From positions 115,001 through 179,000 of the forward strand of contig VWPU01011645.1 of NCBI GenBank assembly GCA_013398955.1: 64,000 nt of DNA, given 5' to 3'. Shown piece after piece: positions 49,444 to 61,860 of this stretch. The translations under genes and the position numbers were made by a program. The notes under the pieces were generated by a model. It had not been told where the DNA came from, made no database searches, and saw only the letters and a list, made by a program, of their open reading frames with translations. This DNA is from Callaeas wilsoni. Taxonomy: Eukaryota > Chordata > Aves > Passeriformes > Callaeidae. The first letter of the stretch is position 1. Every line of letters starts with the position of its first letter.

Positions 49444-52400
49444 GATAATAGCAGTCTTTTAAATAAAAAGAGAAGACAGAAACATTATTCTAAACTAAGT
49501 AACCGCATTTTCTTAGTTAATACAGGGTAGTACTTTAAAACTGTATTAATTTCTACCTATTAGTTAATGCTGTAAAAAATCTTGCGTTTAAATACATTCA
49601 TATAATATAAAATATTACATACTTTACCTGGTTCAACAGAAGCTCTAGAGAATCATTTATTAAATCAAAATATTTACTAAAAATAGAGATCTTCCAATTT
49701 ACACATCGCTATACTAATTTGGATATGTAACTCATAACAGCAAACACATTTAAACACAGAAAGGCAGATCAAAAAGCTATTGATATATTTACAAATCATC
49801 TTCCCACTTTTGAAAAGGCAGTTTCCCTCCCACTCCAACACCTAAAAAACCTGTTTATTTGGGTTACACAAATACTCTGCCATTTGTGTAAGTCTGTATT
49901 ACAGTGTTGTCAGTTTTTTCAAGGTATTAATATGCTTTTCAAGGGTTCATAATTATATCAAGACAGAAAGTTTTTCAGAGCCAAGCACACACAGTTACGT
50001 ACATGCTTCAATGTGCAACCACTATTTAAGTATTTCAGGACATCAAGTTAAGCATGCACAAGGATCCGGCCGCAGCTCATGCATCTAACCCGGAATCCAG
50101 CCCCAACCCTCTCCTGGACTAGATCTTTCTGCAAAAAAATGCATCACCGAAGGGCATTTGCAAAAGATCACATTTGTGTTTGTGCTAGAAATTGCAATCT
50201 TTCCCACAAACAAGCACCCTTCTCAAATCAAAACAAACCTTCCCAAGTTAAAGTTGAGGTTACAGAACAAAGGAATTCACCAAAGTCCTTTCTTTCCTTC
50301 CAGCGTTCATGGTCAGACATTTCCCCACAGTCCTGAGAGAAGCCAAAATTCCACTGATTTCAGTGAAAACAAGTGGTAAAGACTGCAGGACTCTACCCAG
50401 AATTTGGCAGCTGTGAGGCTCTCAAAGTGACACAACTGACTCTGGCATTTGGAAAATAATCTCCAAAATGTGGTTAGGACTCCACAACTTGGGTACAATA
50501 ACTACTTTTATAAAATTATTTTTGTTTTTTATGCAATTCTCTAGCTGTCACAATGTTCTTACATAGGCAATAAATTTACCTTTCAGTTGTGCCCCAGCAG
50601 GAATTGTGTAATTTTCAATTGCCCAGACTTTTGTGTAACACTTTAAATTTCCATAAATGAGTACAGCATTCTCTGAATTGTTGTTATTGTTTGACCTGAT
50701 TGTTATGGTCATAAACCCATGCCCCTACCAAAACTGAATAATCCTCCACTGACCAAGTGGCCCTGTTAATTTCACTGAGATCATTTAAACATTAAGTTTT
50801 CTACCAAGTGACGATAGCACAATCTGGTTGAAATACTGTCTTATAGTGGAATATTAAATTAACATCATGGTTGGGTTCAGAGTTACACAGCAGACATCTG
50901 TAAAGATGTATTCATGTTTTGCTAACCTTTTCTAATTTGGTGACTACAAACAATTATGATCAAGTATGTTAAACTATGTAACATATAAAAATTCAATATT
51001 TCTGTCTGCCGAATAGCATACTCCTTTTTCATGGCTGGTAAAAGATTTTAAACATCTTACTGTAAATAAGTTCTTATTTAAAAAAAAAAAATCTGTCATC
51101 CACTTTACAATGAAGACATCAATTTGCTACTCTTCCTTTGTTTCAGGCCCATGTTCGTTTTTTCTATATGCCACGTTTTCCAAAGTGATGGATGCATTTT
51201 GCTATACCCATTCTACACTAATCTCCTTCTTTAAATGTATTTTTGCTTCCTGAATTGTAAACTGCTGCTGTTGTTCGAATGTACATGCAAAACTGTCTAA
51301 TGTCTGAACTTCACTGAAAGCAGAATGCCTCAAACAATTTGTAGTCTTACATGAGTGTTATAAAAAAGGATCAACATGTTGTATTACCATGGAAATTTTG
51401 AAAAACATACTTTCCCAAACAAATATTACTTTTTCTCAATGGTATGAAGTAATGAAAACCACATGTGTAAATCTGCGATCCGTGCAGTAGTTCAAGCTGC
51501 AGCTAATAGAAAATACAGAGAGTGAACTCTGCCATATAAAGGATTCTTGTTACAGAAATATAATGTGAAAACCAGATGCAGACAGAAAACCTTAATCACA
51601 GATGGGAATGTAATCACTGGCATACAGAATACTTTTTTGATCAATCTCAACCATATGAGAAATGTATTTATTTTCTAAGGAATGCAATAACTCTAGAGAG
51701 TCTTCTATTTGAATTCAGTTAACCTCATATTCACAGTGCTTTTATCTTATATGTGTAGAGAAGGGGGATATAACCTGAGCCAAGATTTTTAGAAGAGCCA
51801 TTGGCCCTAGCAAATTGTTCTTGTATCAGCTTATCTTTCAAGGAATTAATAGGATGTAAAGACTACAAATATTAGGATCAGCCTCAAATGAAATCAAGCA
51901 TTATTGTACTTCCTAGTTACTGCCAGAAATCCCTTCATCACCTAAGCACTTCCTCAGTTAAATTTTCCCCTTAATATGTGGTTCTTCAGAAATATAATGC
52001 TAAGAGCAAGCACACTGTTGACTCAAGTTCTGTGAATCAGTACTGGAGTCCTACAAGAAAGAATCTTCCTTTATAAAAGCTGAGGAGTCATCAGTTCAAA
52101 ACCAAGTTTACCTGGGGCTTCCTTCTCCCTGCTGAAAGTCCCTGCAAATGCCTTCCACCCACACAGCTCCCGGGGGTTAGCAGGAAACAAAGGACCCTGC
52201 AAGGGGCAGCTATCCAGCTATATCAAGTGTCTAAACTGCCGACTGCCTTCTACCACCTATCCAGACCAAGGCAGGACCAAGATTTAAGGTAACCTAAAGT
52301 TGGTATATATTTATTTTAATAGTGTTATTAAGTAACACAAACCACAATGATTTGGTAGCTGTTACACCGGGGCAGAGAAGGGATGACAGAAACCCTCTGA

Positions 52401-55400
52401 CAGGCACAGGGCAGGCAGATTCTCCCTCTCTCTTATAGCCTCTAAGTCCACTTGCCATCAGCTCATTTTAGGTGTCTGCTGTAAGAGGACACAGTCACTT
52501 CAGTACCCTACCACAGGGCTCCCAGCAATATCACATCACAGGTGTCCATCAGACTAACTCTGCTGAAGTTTCTGTAAAGATGCTCTCTTAATCACAATTT
52601 CTGTAATGCTAGGTGAATTTTGAAGTCTGCTACTTGTTTTTTTCCTCCCATGTTAACAGATACCAAATCATTTGATAAAATACTTTGATTCCGCCACTGC
52701 AACAAAACAGTTTTTAAAGCATCTTTTCTCTTCTGAGACTTAATTTTAAATTTCTGAGACTGCAGCACTAATAGATATTGCAGAAGTCAACATTTAACAC
52801 TAAAGTAATATGGGCTGGATATGCTTGTCTGATTTCTAAACAAGCATGCCTAGATTAATAATAAACTTTGGCCAGATACATATTTTCATTTGCATGTTTT
52901 TCATATAGCATCATCATCATGTGTGTGTGCAGAGTGCTAAAAATGGAGTGAAATCTTCCAGCTGAAAACAGTTCCACATGACAAATCAGAGAGGGATCCT
53001 GAAAACTCCTGCTTCATGTCATGTGCAAGTGTGTGTGCCTGTGTCTTTTTTTTTCCTCTCATCTAATTTCATCTGCGAGAGACTGTCCCTAGAGGACAAG
53101 ACAAGAGAGAACCAATTATATCCAGCGGTTGGTTTCTCCAAAATGAAGGCATCTGTTCCATGCCAACGACTTCCACACGGAAGAAAAACAGAACTTTGAA
53201 GGCATCTGCGTTCATGGTTGACAGTTGCAGATCTTAGGGTCTACTGTAATTGCCCAGCTGCAAACATGATTTGGTTGCTGCTGTTGTCAGCTGATCTCCT
53301 TGCACTGAAAAGAAGGGAGCTTAAATAGCAAATAGCTGGATAAAAATCAGATATTCTTCCACAATACTGACACCTTTTCCCTTCTGAAGGAGGTATTTTT
53401 CCTGGCACAATGGGTTTGATGGAAGTAAATTGCAAAGTGGTTCTTAAACTAATATTTTACAAAATATTCTACTTTAAAATGCTATTCTTTAAATAATGTA
53501 CCAGTCCAAGCACAATGTATTCATTATTTGCTAGTATTTCAGGCTGGTATTTTCTAAGAGTGATTCAGAAACCAGTGTGATTCACCAGCCACATAATCTG
53601 CAGCCCACCTTATTCAGCCAAGAAGTCTCAGTAAATCAAGAGTACACCTGAGCAGAAGCTCAGAGTTTTCACCCAAAATGCATATGGCAGATAAATAACT
53701 AGTATATTTATTATTTGACTCTCATCACTTCCAACGTGAGTGAATACTTTCCAAAAGACACTTTATAGAAACATTACTGGTAATTCAAAATCTGGCTTAC
53801 AGCACTGGGTGCCACATTTGCAGCGAGATACTCAGCAATGCTGTGCACCTTCACGGCTAAAAAAATCAAGCAAGCTGCTAACAAGAAGCTCATATAAAGT
53901 AGCAAGACCCTAACTGATTTTCCAAAGCACAGGACTGAGTGCCATTTAGAGATCCAAGGATACTGATGGTGCAGTTGCAACAAACACAATTAAAACTGGT
54001 CTAAGCAGAAAATGCACTGACATTCCCCATCCTCGACTCACCAGATAAAAGTGGTGAGTTATTTCCAGAAATACTTCATGCATCTCTTGAGTTTTTGTCG
54101 TTTGCTCACCTAGGACTTTTATTAATATCTTAAAAGAAAGAAAACAGTATATGATAAGGAAATGCTTTTTTTTAAAAAATAGAATTATTTGTTATTCTGC
54201 TGGATTCCGGCTGCAATCCCAAACATACTCTGCAGCAACAGCATTCCGCCCTCCCAGCCAGGTAGCCACTCAGCTTGAAAAGGACAGTAAGGATTCCCAG
54301 GCAGTTTCCCTTGCTCGGCACATACCTCAAATTATTATGAATGCCTGAAGTAGTGAACCTGGGGGGACACAGTAGACCTGACACTTCCTGACCACTTCTA
54401 AATTCCCTCCAGGAAGGACAAGAGTTGGGAGTGAGGACAATTAACACAGCCACCTGTTTCCTGTGACCTCCTAAGGGGCAGACATGGCCACCGATGACTT
54501 GCTCTGGCAATGTCACTGAGGTCCTCCCCATCCTTCTCTTCCCAGAGAAGCCATGGAATAATAAAAACAACAGCAGCCAATAATAGCTCTCTAAGAGATA
54601 GTGAAATTTAGGCCTGGACTTAAAAACAAATGAACAAACAAACAAAAAAGAAAATTGACATCAGAAGTTCCCCATGTGAAGAGGATAGGACCAATAAATC
54701 TCAAAATGTGGAAGAAAAATTATACATTGATCCCCTCCTTCCAATTACTGTAGCTGGTATTTTCTGTAACTGCACTTCTCTGGAAAAAGTATGGAGCAGG
54801 CAGCTGGCTCAAAGACAATTTAAAACAGCTCTTGGGATACACAAGTTGAGAATTCTGGCCCAGTGGACTCAACAGGAATCTGCAAGTATTATTATGGAAG
54901 GAATAGGCTTTTTCTCTCCATTATGTGGCAGTCTTGTCAGGTAAGTCTGTGGTTTACAATTCAAAATGAATGCCTTGCTTTACACTGAGACCTGAGCTAG
55001 CCCATTTTATTAGGGAGAGATCTAGATCTAAGTCTCAGAACAGATCCAGAAAAGTATTGTCAAGACCACAGACATGAGATGGGAGCACAGAAAGCCTGAA
55101 GGTCCAGCTGCTCAGACAGGCATTTAAACTAAAGAAACACTGTCTTCAGTGCGAACTGGGCGTGGGAGTACCACGGAAGATCTGAGCTCCAGTACTTTAA
55201 TTCAATGTTTACAAGCTCTGCTGATCCATGGAGTTACATTAATTTATCATGGTGCACATGAAATGTGTACAACATTCAGAAACTACCTTGGGCTATTCAG
55301 TTCAGTAGGATGGTTTTCTTGTCCACCTGTAGCATGCTTTAATACAGGTTGCAGCCTGCTTTTCCAGCATTAAGTGGTTTGCCATCAAGCTTTAAAATAA

Positions 55401-57179
55401 TAAATAGCAGAGTCATGAAACAGGTTTTGCTTAATGGTTCCTAGAACTCAGTGACTTCACTCACTAAAACACTTTCTCTAACATTACCCTTAAATACTTT
55501 TAGCAATGTCACCATTAAAATAAAATAAAAGATCATCCTGGCAGTACCATCCACTGATAGCACACCCACAGGTGCCATGATTCCCCCATTTGTTGGCAGC
55601 TTTTTCTGGCACCATTATGCTTTAATGGCTCTGGCAACAAACCCCACTTGGACTTCACTGGAAGTGCTCCTTTGGAGCACTCTTCCCAAATATCCTTTGC
55701 AGCATTCTGTCTCCTCTGTTGCACCCTAATCATCCCATTTTCTGGCAATAGCCTCACCCTCTCACTGTCAAAGCCTGAGCTGGTCTCAGGGAGTTCTCAT
55801 CCTGACCTTGTCTAATGCACGTGTGATTCAACGTTAGGATGAATTTTCCAAGAGGATTTCAGGACAGTATCTTTGCTACTCAAGTTGGGTGTTCACTTAC
55901 ATCCCAGCTTTAAAATTCATTTTATTACATCCCAATAGCACAAAGTGCCCAAACCAATGGACAGCAAAGCACAGGTACAAAACTCTATATAATCTGATGC
56001 TTCATCGTAGAGTTTGTTAAACCTTGTGACTCCCAGAAAGCACACACAGCTTTACTCAACATGCCACACAACCTGTCATGGCAACATGCAGAACCAACAT
56101 TCTGATACTACCACTATCAAAGTAAAACAAGCAAAAACCAGAAAATGTATTCTGAAAAATCAGCAACTGTGGGGAAAAAATGGTCATTTTGGAGGGGCTG
56201 AATTGTTGGTTTGTTTTTCTTTTCCGAGCTATTTAAAATGACACCTGGGGCACAACCAAAAGAGGCACCTGTGTGGTCACCATCAGAAATCAAAAAATAT
56301 AGACAGCAGATCTCCAAATAAAAGTCACCACAAAAGAAAAAAGCTAGTGGTAATACCTACTACTTAGGCAAACTGCATATTAACATCCAACATGGCAGAC
56401 ATACATAAGCCTCCTAGAGCTCCAAAAGTAACTACAGTCTGGTACAATTTGTAATGGTCATACAACCATCGCCTCAGATGCTTGTCTGAATTCCTGGGCT
56501 TTACTGTCTGTAGCAACCTGGCTCTCCATAAATGATACCTATTTTACTACACGTCGCTGCCTGCCACCATGTGCATATTAATTCCACTCCACTAGGTGGA
56601 GTCTTCTGTCTTTCCAGACTGCAACCTAATTTCCGAAAGAACCTATTATCTATCCTCCATGAACTTTGCACATTTACTTTACAATATGTGCCAGAGTATA
56701 CCTGTCTCCATAGACATAAAAATGGCAATGAATCAAGTGCCTTCCGAAATGATTAAAGAAATCATGAACCATCCCATGAGGATCCCAAATCAGCACGTTA
56801 CGATATAGGGTCACTGAGGAATATTGTTGTTGTACAGTTCTGTACAACACAACTGTACTTGCACGAACACCACATTCAATAAATAATACTGAGTATAAAA
56901 ACGTATCTCTTAAAGAAGTCACCATATCACACAGGCCCAAAATCCACATATAAACAAACCCAGGTTTCAGAAATTCTATTAAATTCTCTCTGTGTACTCT
57001 GAAATACTTCTGAGTATCTAGGATGCCCTCCCTTTCCAGGCATCGCGAAGTGAGTTACAGAAAATGAGAGGGAACCTTAAAGTATTTCTTTCCATATTCA
57101 CATTTCCATTCACAACCAGAGGAGTTAAATATGGCAACTATTCAACAGGAACAGCAAAACTGCATGCAGCATTTCTGGC
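49444..57179 (-). other. RUNX1T1: Sequence upstream of exon 1b (probable first intron)
   Basis: This is AT-rich DNA with no recognisable exon, RNA gene or transposon. If the CpG island at 60.7-61.9 kb is the distal promoter, this is the first intron of that transcript. If not, it is 5' flanking DNA. Open frames up to 157 codons on either strand are unrecognisable. Confidence 0.6.
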
Positions 57180-57560
57180 GAAGATTAAGAAAACAGAGCA
57201 CTCCCATGAATGTGTTCAGAACATTTAGATAAGAAAATCTGGACACCCTGCATCCAGCTATAATCTTTCTTTCGGGGCTGGACTCCACCCCAACCCCTGT
57301 GCAAAGCACCACAAAATCCCACGACCGAAGTAAAAAGCTCTTTGGTTTTGAAACTCTTCAGGTAGGCAGTCTCTGCTCTCACACACCGCGCCAGAGCATT
57401 TGCTCGGCAGTATCTGCGAGCAGAAAGCCCCACGTAGGCACGGAGCACTAACGCGAGGCTCCCCAAGGCTCTCACATCCCCGGGTCAGCCGAGGTAGGGC
57501 CTCCTCAGCGCCGCTCCTGCTGTTGGCAGATATCACGAGCTATTTAAGGCTACAGACATT
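57180..57560 (-). promoter_or_regulatory. Candidate alternative promoter or first exon
   Basis: A GC-richer patch (57380-57530) contains several CpGs and two overlapping minus-strand frames of 92 and 96 codons. On the minus strand a TATA-like CTTAAATA (57548-57541) lies about 30-40 bp before the GGCGCTGAGG start of the GC-rich part. I do not recognise the encoded peptides, and no strong consensus donor stands out nearby. It is therefore a weak promoter candidate only. Confidence 0.25.
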
Positions 57561-60500
57561 TTGCCCCAATCGACCATGTTTTCTGTAATATTTACTTCTC
57601 GTACATATGTCTATAACTATGTATACATCCCACAGAAGGTGAGGTTTAACAGGGTTAGCTTTGTTGGGGAAAAGAAGGTTTGGAGGAAAGGAAACAACTT
57701 TCATGTTGAGAAGATTTGAATCTAGTGACTGTCATGGGATGTAAACACTCTTCTGAGGAGGGAGGCTTTTTATTATGTTTCAGGAGAGCACAGAGTTTTG
57801 GATAAAATCTGTATAAATAATTATCCCTCTGTCATTCAACATAAATTTATGCACATGTGTGCACACAGTTATGCTGGGGAATACAAACTATAAAGTAGAC
57901 ATGCCACAGACTTCTAGACAACATACCACAAGCACGGATCTCACAGAGAATCCATTCTAAATTTAAATTTCAGTTTATTGAATTTTAATTATTTCTGATC
58001 TGTAGATCACTTTGAGGAAAATCCCCCAAGGTCAAAAGCTTACAAATCCAATTGCAAAACCAAACAGAAGCATCAGCAAGGCCCTTTCCCATGCAGACAC
58101 CTACCAAAAAAAATTAGTTCCTGACTACTAGATTAGATTAGAATTCAACAGCTATAACTCATTCTAATATTAAAACCAGGTAATTCTCTATGTGAAATAA
58201 AGCGATAAGAACTCTCATTCTATTCTGCACATTTACTCATGTTATGTACACAGGGCTCCGTAGATGTAACAGTGAATTATCCCTTGTTCATTTAGATCCT
58301 TATTTATACAATTAACAAGCACATATCCTTTCCACTAGGTTATTGTTAGTTTGGGCTTTTTTGTAATTAAAAAGCAACAATGTTATGTTCTCCAGAGATG
58401 CTTATGATAGAAAATGTATGCTCTACCAATACTAAGCTTTCCAAGTTGTAGAACTCACTTGGATTAACAACTCCACAGCAGTGAATATTTTTGTATATAT
58501 GCATTCAAATATGATTCAGTCATTTCATTTACCATGGAAAAAGTTACTCCAATATCCCCCCATTAACTAAAATGTCCTTGATGAGCCTAAACTTAAGATC
58601 TGCAGGTGTATCAGGAATGAAATGAGCCAAAGAATGTTCTGTCATACTCTGAACATCCTTTACATTGCTCAAGGTCCTCAGTAGTAAGTAAAGCTTATTG
58701 CTGCAATGGGGAAACAGCCACATGTCATTTTAAGATACAATCATAGTTTATTAATAAAATTATTTTAAAAGTACGAGTTAAATCCTTTTACCAACATAGT
58801 GACATTCAGCTATCCAGTGTCATTTTTCCAGTTCAAATAGATATGGTCCTAATTGCATAATGCCATTTTATCTGCTGAAGATAAAAGTGCCGATAAACAA
58901 AAATGCACATTAGGCAGGAGATTTTTCAGAATAGATTTTTTTTTTTCAAATAACCCACTTGCATTAACAAAAGATTGCAATGGCTTCCAAATTATAGGGT
59001 GTTATTTTTAGTGGAAGTAGTTCAATATTCATATTGGAGCAGATGTAGCAGTTTAACAAAACAGCTCTTCAAATCCTGCACAAATTGAAAACAGGAAAAC
59101 TGATTGCATTTTCTCTTATCACTTTCCTTTTCTGAATTGACACTTTTGGCCTTCTGAAAATTTACACATGGCTTTCATCTCAACAGCACCTGCTGATCAA
59201 ACAGAAACCTAACATTTTCAGGAAAATGGTATAAAGGACTAGTTTTCTTTTTACCATCTTAAAGGGCATCGTCAGTCCACTTGATGGCAACAATTGCTGA
59301 GTAGATGGCACACAAAATACATTTTATATTTTCATTCCACTTACTTTTAAAAATTAGTTAAATCGTAGTGGCTGTTCTGTATTTGCTCTCTGTCTGCTTT
59401 AAATTAATTTCAATCTCTATCTCTGTGTTACCCTGATGGGTTTCATTCTATAGTCAGCTAGGTTTTACAGATGATCTGAAAGCCTTTGAAATAATAAACA
59501 CTTTGCATGTTCTGCAGACAGGGGTCTTCTTTATATATGCATTTATATGCAATCATATAAACTGATATACACAATTATGCATTCATGTGCACATATTGCA
59601 CAGACATTTCTTTTTATGGTGCTTATACCAAGGAAAAAATGTGTGTGTGTATATATGAATATACATATATGCATGTATGTATCATTCCGCTACAGTCTCA
59701 CTGCACTGATTTCCCTGAGCACTGTCATTAGAACATGTTGAGGGGAGAGAAATTCAAAGGGCATTTCTTTATTTTAAAGTTGTTCTTTGTTTCCTTTGCA
59801 GTCTTCAGACTGGGAGAAGGTCTAGCAGATGCTCTGGAACTTGAGCATCAAGACTGGGTTGAGATGCTGCCATTGGTGAACATGGCGAGCATGCAAACAG
59901 GACAAGCAGAAATCCTTGGGCTCCTGCAAAAGTTAAAGGTGTCAAGTCATGTATATAAAAAATGAAACATAAGTACCTTGTTATCCTGTCTGCTTCTGAG
60001 CCTGTAAACTCTGAAGCGCAGCAGCAGGTAACAAGGACCATCTTCCTTTGTACATAATTCTAGGTGTAATTAAAGATACTCCTGAAACTTGCTATGTGTC
60101 AGCTTCTTAACTGATGGAGCCCTCACCCCCCTGAAGTACTCTGCTGCCATCCATTACCATTCTGCTTCAGTGATAAGGTAACCTGAAGGCAGAGATGACA
60201 TACAGTAATATATGTGCCACTCCAGACAGTTGGTTCATGAATTTCAGTGTTTCATCATGCTCACTGAGGCAATCGCAAACCTGAAATGTCAATATGTTCA
60301 GTCAATGGAAGTAAAATAATGGGGCTCTATTGTCTTACCCTATCGATCTGCTGCTGTCAACAAGAATACATGCCCCCCTGGCTTTAAACAAATTCTAATT
60401 AGGCTTTTAGTTAGCAGATCATATCTATATATCTATCTGTGCAAACACTTGACAAAGTGAAACGGCAGTATAAATATTTCAAACTTTTAAATATGAAGGT

Positions 60501-60729
60501 AATTGTTTAATGTTGCTTTAAGATATGACCACTGATAAAGCCGTTTGCTAAACCAGCGTGCGTTCACACACTGAGCATGCAAGTCATCTTCATCTGGGAG
60601 AGAACTTAAAAAGCACCACGGCAAGTCCATCCGAAACAACAAAAAATAAAAGAGCAAAGAGGCCACTTTTCCTAAAGCCCGGTGTCATCCTCTGCGGGGA
60701 TTCTGGAAGTTAGGAGCCTTCACTGAAAC
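57561..60729 (-). other. AT-rich upstream sequence with an inverted GATA element
   Basis: No exon can be assigned with confidence. A motif-rich, non-repetitive segment at about 58730-59230 includes the inverted GATA element listed below. A TG/TA-rich patch lies at 59640-59690. Confidence 0.5.
58866..58896. promoter_or_regulatory. Inverted GATA pair plus third GATA site
   Basis: TTTTATCT (58866-58873) and AGATAAAA (58879-58886) form a perfect 8-bp inverted repeat around GCTGA, so two GATA cores face each other. A third core, CGATAA, lies at 58891-58896. Such palindromic GATA arrangements are bound by two-finger GATA factors. Function here is inferred from sequence only. Confidence 0.4.
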
Positions 60730-61860
60730 CACCCCATGAGTGAGCGGTGGGTGCTCCGGCGTGACAGGCCGGGGCTGCCACAGCCCCTCGGCCCCGCTGT
60801 CACTCCAGGCCGGGGCTACTCCACCCCGTCCCGTCGAACACCCAGACACGGCACTCTCCGCTCCCCTGGGCTGTGTTTAAAGTGGGGTCCCTTAGCCACC
60901 TTTGTTCTGCGGCCACCTCCTCCCTCCCCGCGGCCAGCCCGGCAGGGGAGCCCCTCTCCGCTCCCCTCGGCGCTGCCCGGGGGCGGGGGGAGGCAGCACA
61001 ACAAAAGGCAGATCCCGTCTCCCCGCCGGCTAATCTCTGCCCGTAAATCCCCCGCCCGCTCCGGCGGGAGATAATGAGCGGTTACATCTTCACTTCTGCC
61101 CGCGCCTATCGACTTGTGCAGCGCCGAGGGAGCCGCGCCGGGCCGGGCGGTGTGAGGCGGCGAGGGCTGTCCCCCCGCCCGCGGGTGGAGATTTTACCTT
61201 CCGGCGGCGGGAGGGACGAGGAGGCGCCGGCGCGGCCCGGGCTTTGTGCGCCTCACGCGCCTCGCAGCTTATCTGCGGCGCAAGGACGGAGCATCGCGGC
61301 TCCGCGGCCCCGCCGGCGCGGGGGGAGCGGCACGGCGGCGTGCATCGGGGCGATTACGGTATCAGCGCGGCCCAGACGGCGGCCGGAGGATGTGCGAGGC
61401 AGCGGGGCCGGGGCCGGCCCGGGGTCCCCGGGGAGGCCGCGCCCGGCACGAGGAGAGGCGCCACCTCCGCGCCGCCCACAGGGGGAGAAGTCGGCGGTGC
61501 CCAGGTCTGCGTGTGGCTGCCCTCTGGCCGGCGTCCGGCCCGGCTCCGGCTTTGGAAGTTGCCCGACACCTCTCCGGGATAAGGACCCTCCCAGGGGTCG
61601 CGCAGCGCTGGCTCCCCAAGTCTCCTCTGCCGGAGGTCGCCGCCACTGCCGCCAAGGCGATCGTCCCTGTGACTGCCTGGAGCCCGGCTCCCCTTGCACA
61701 GGCCATGCCTACTCCTGCAGCCCGGCTCCCACTTCACACACCATACCTACATCCCTCACGGATCACGACGGCCGCTGGCCCGGTGCAGTCCCAGACTGTA
61801 CCCGCTCCCAGTTTGGCCAAGTCCCTACCTAACCCAACCTGCTCATTCTCACCAGTGGCG
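60730..61860 (-). promoter_or_regulatory. RUNX1T1: Large CpG island, probable distal RUNX1T1 promoter
   Basis: More than 1.1 kb is strongly GC- and CpG-rich (for example GGCGCTGCCCGGGGGCGGGG and GCGGCGCAAGG), in sharp contrast to both flanks. Minus-strand splice donors suited to a 5' untranslated exon occur at CCGGAAG|GTAAAATC (cut after 61198) and CGCCACTG|GTGAGAATG (cut after 61853). The position, 11-12 kb upstream of exon 1b on the gene's 5' side, and the acceptor on exon 1b together suggest the start of the longest RUNX1T1 transcript. Frames of 112-252 codons here run on several strands and phases at once, as expected of GC-rich non-coding DNA. Bidirectional transcription is also possible. 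Confidence 0.65.

Noticed and set aside
54172..54645. 157-codon minus-strand frame
   Set aside because: No recognisable domain or exon boundary. The composition is consistent with chance in mixed-composition intron or upstream DNA.
55540..55800. Possible old repeat (GC-moderate segment with few CpGs)
   Set aside because: I could not match it to CR1 or any other repeat consensus I know, so it is not reported as a mobile element.
59803..59936. Possible plus-strand exon: pyrimidine tract and TTTGCAG acceptor, then donor-like AAAG|GTGTCA
   Set aside because: The flanking signals are only moderate, the peptide is unrecognised, and no other plus-strand exon can be connected to it. Kept only as a weak antisense possibility.
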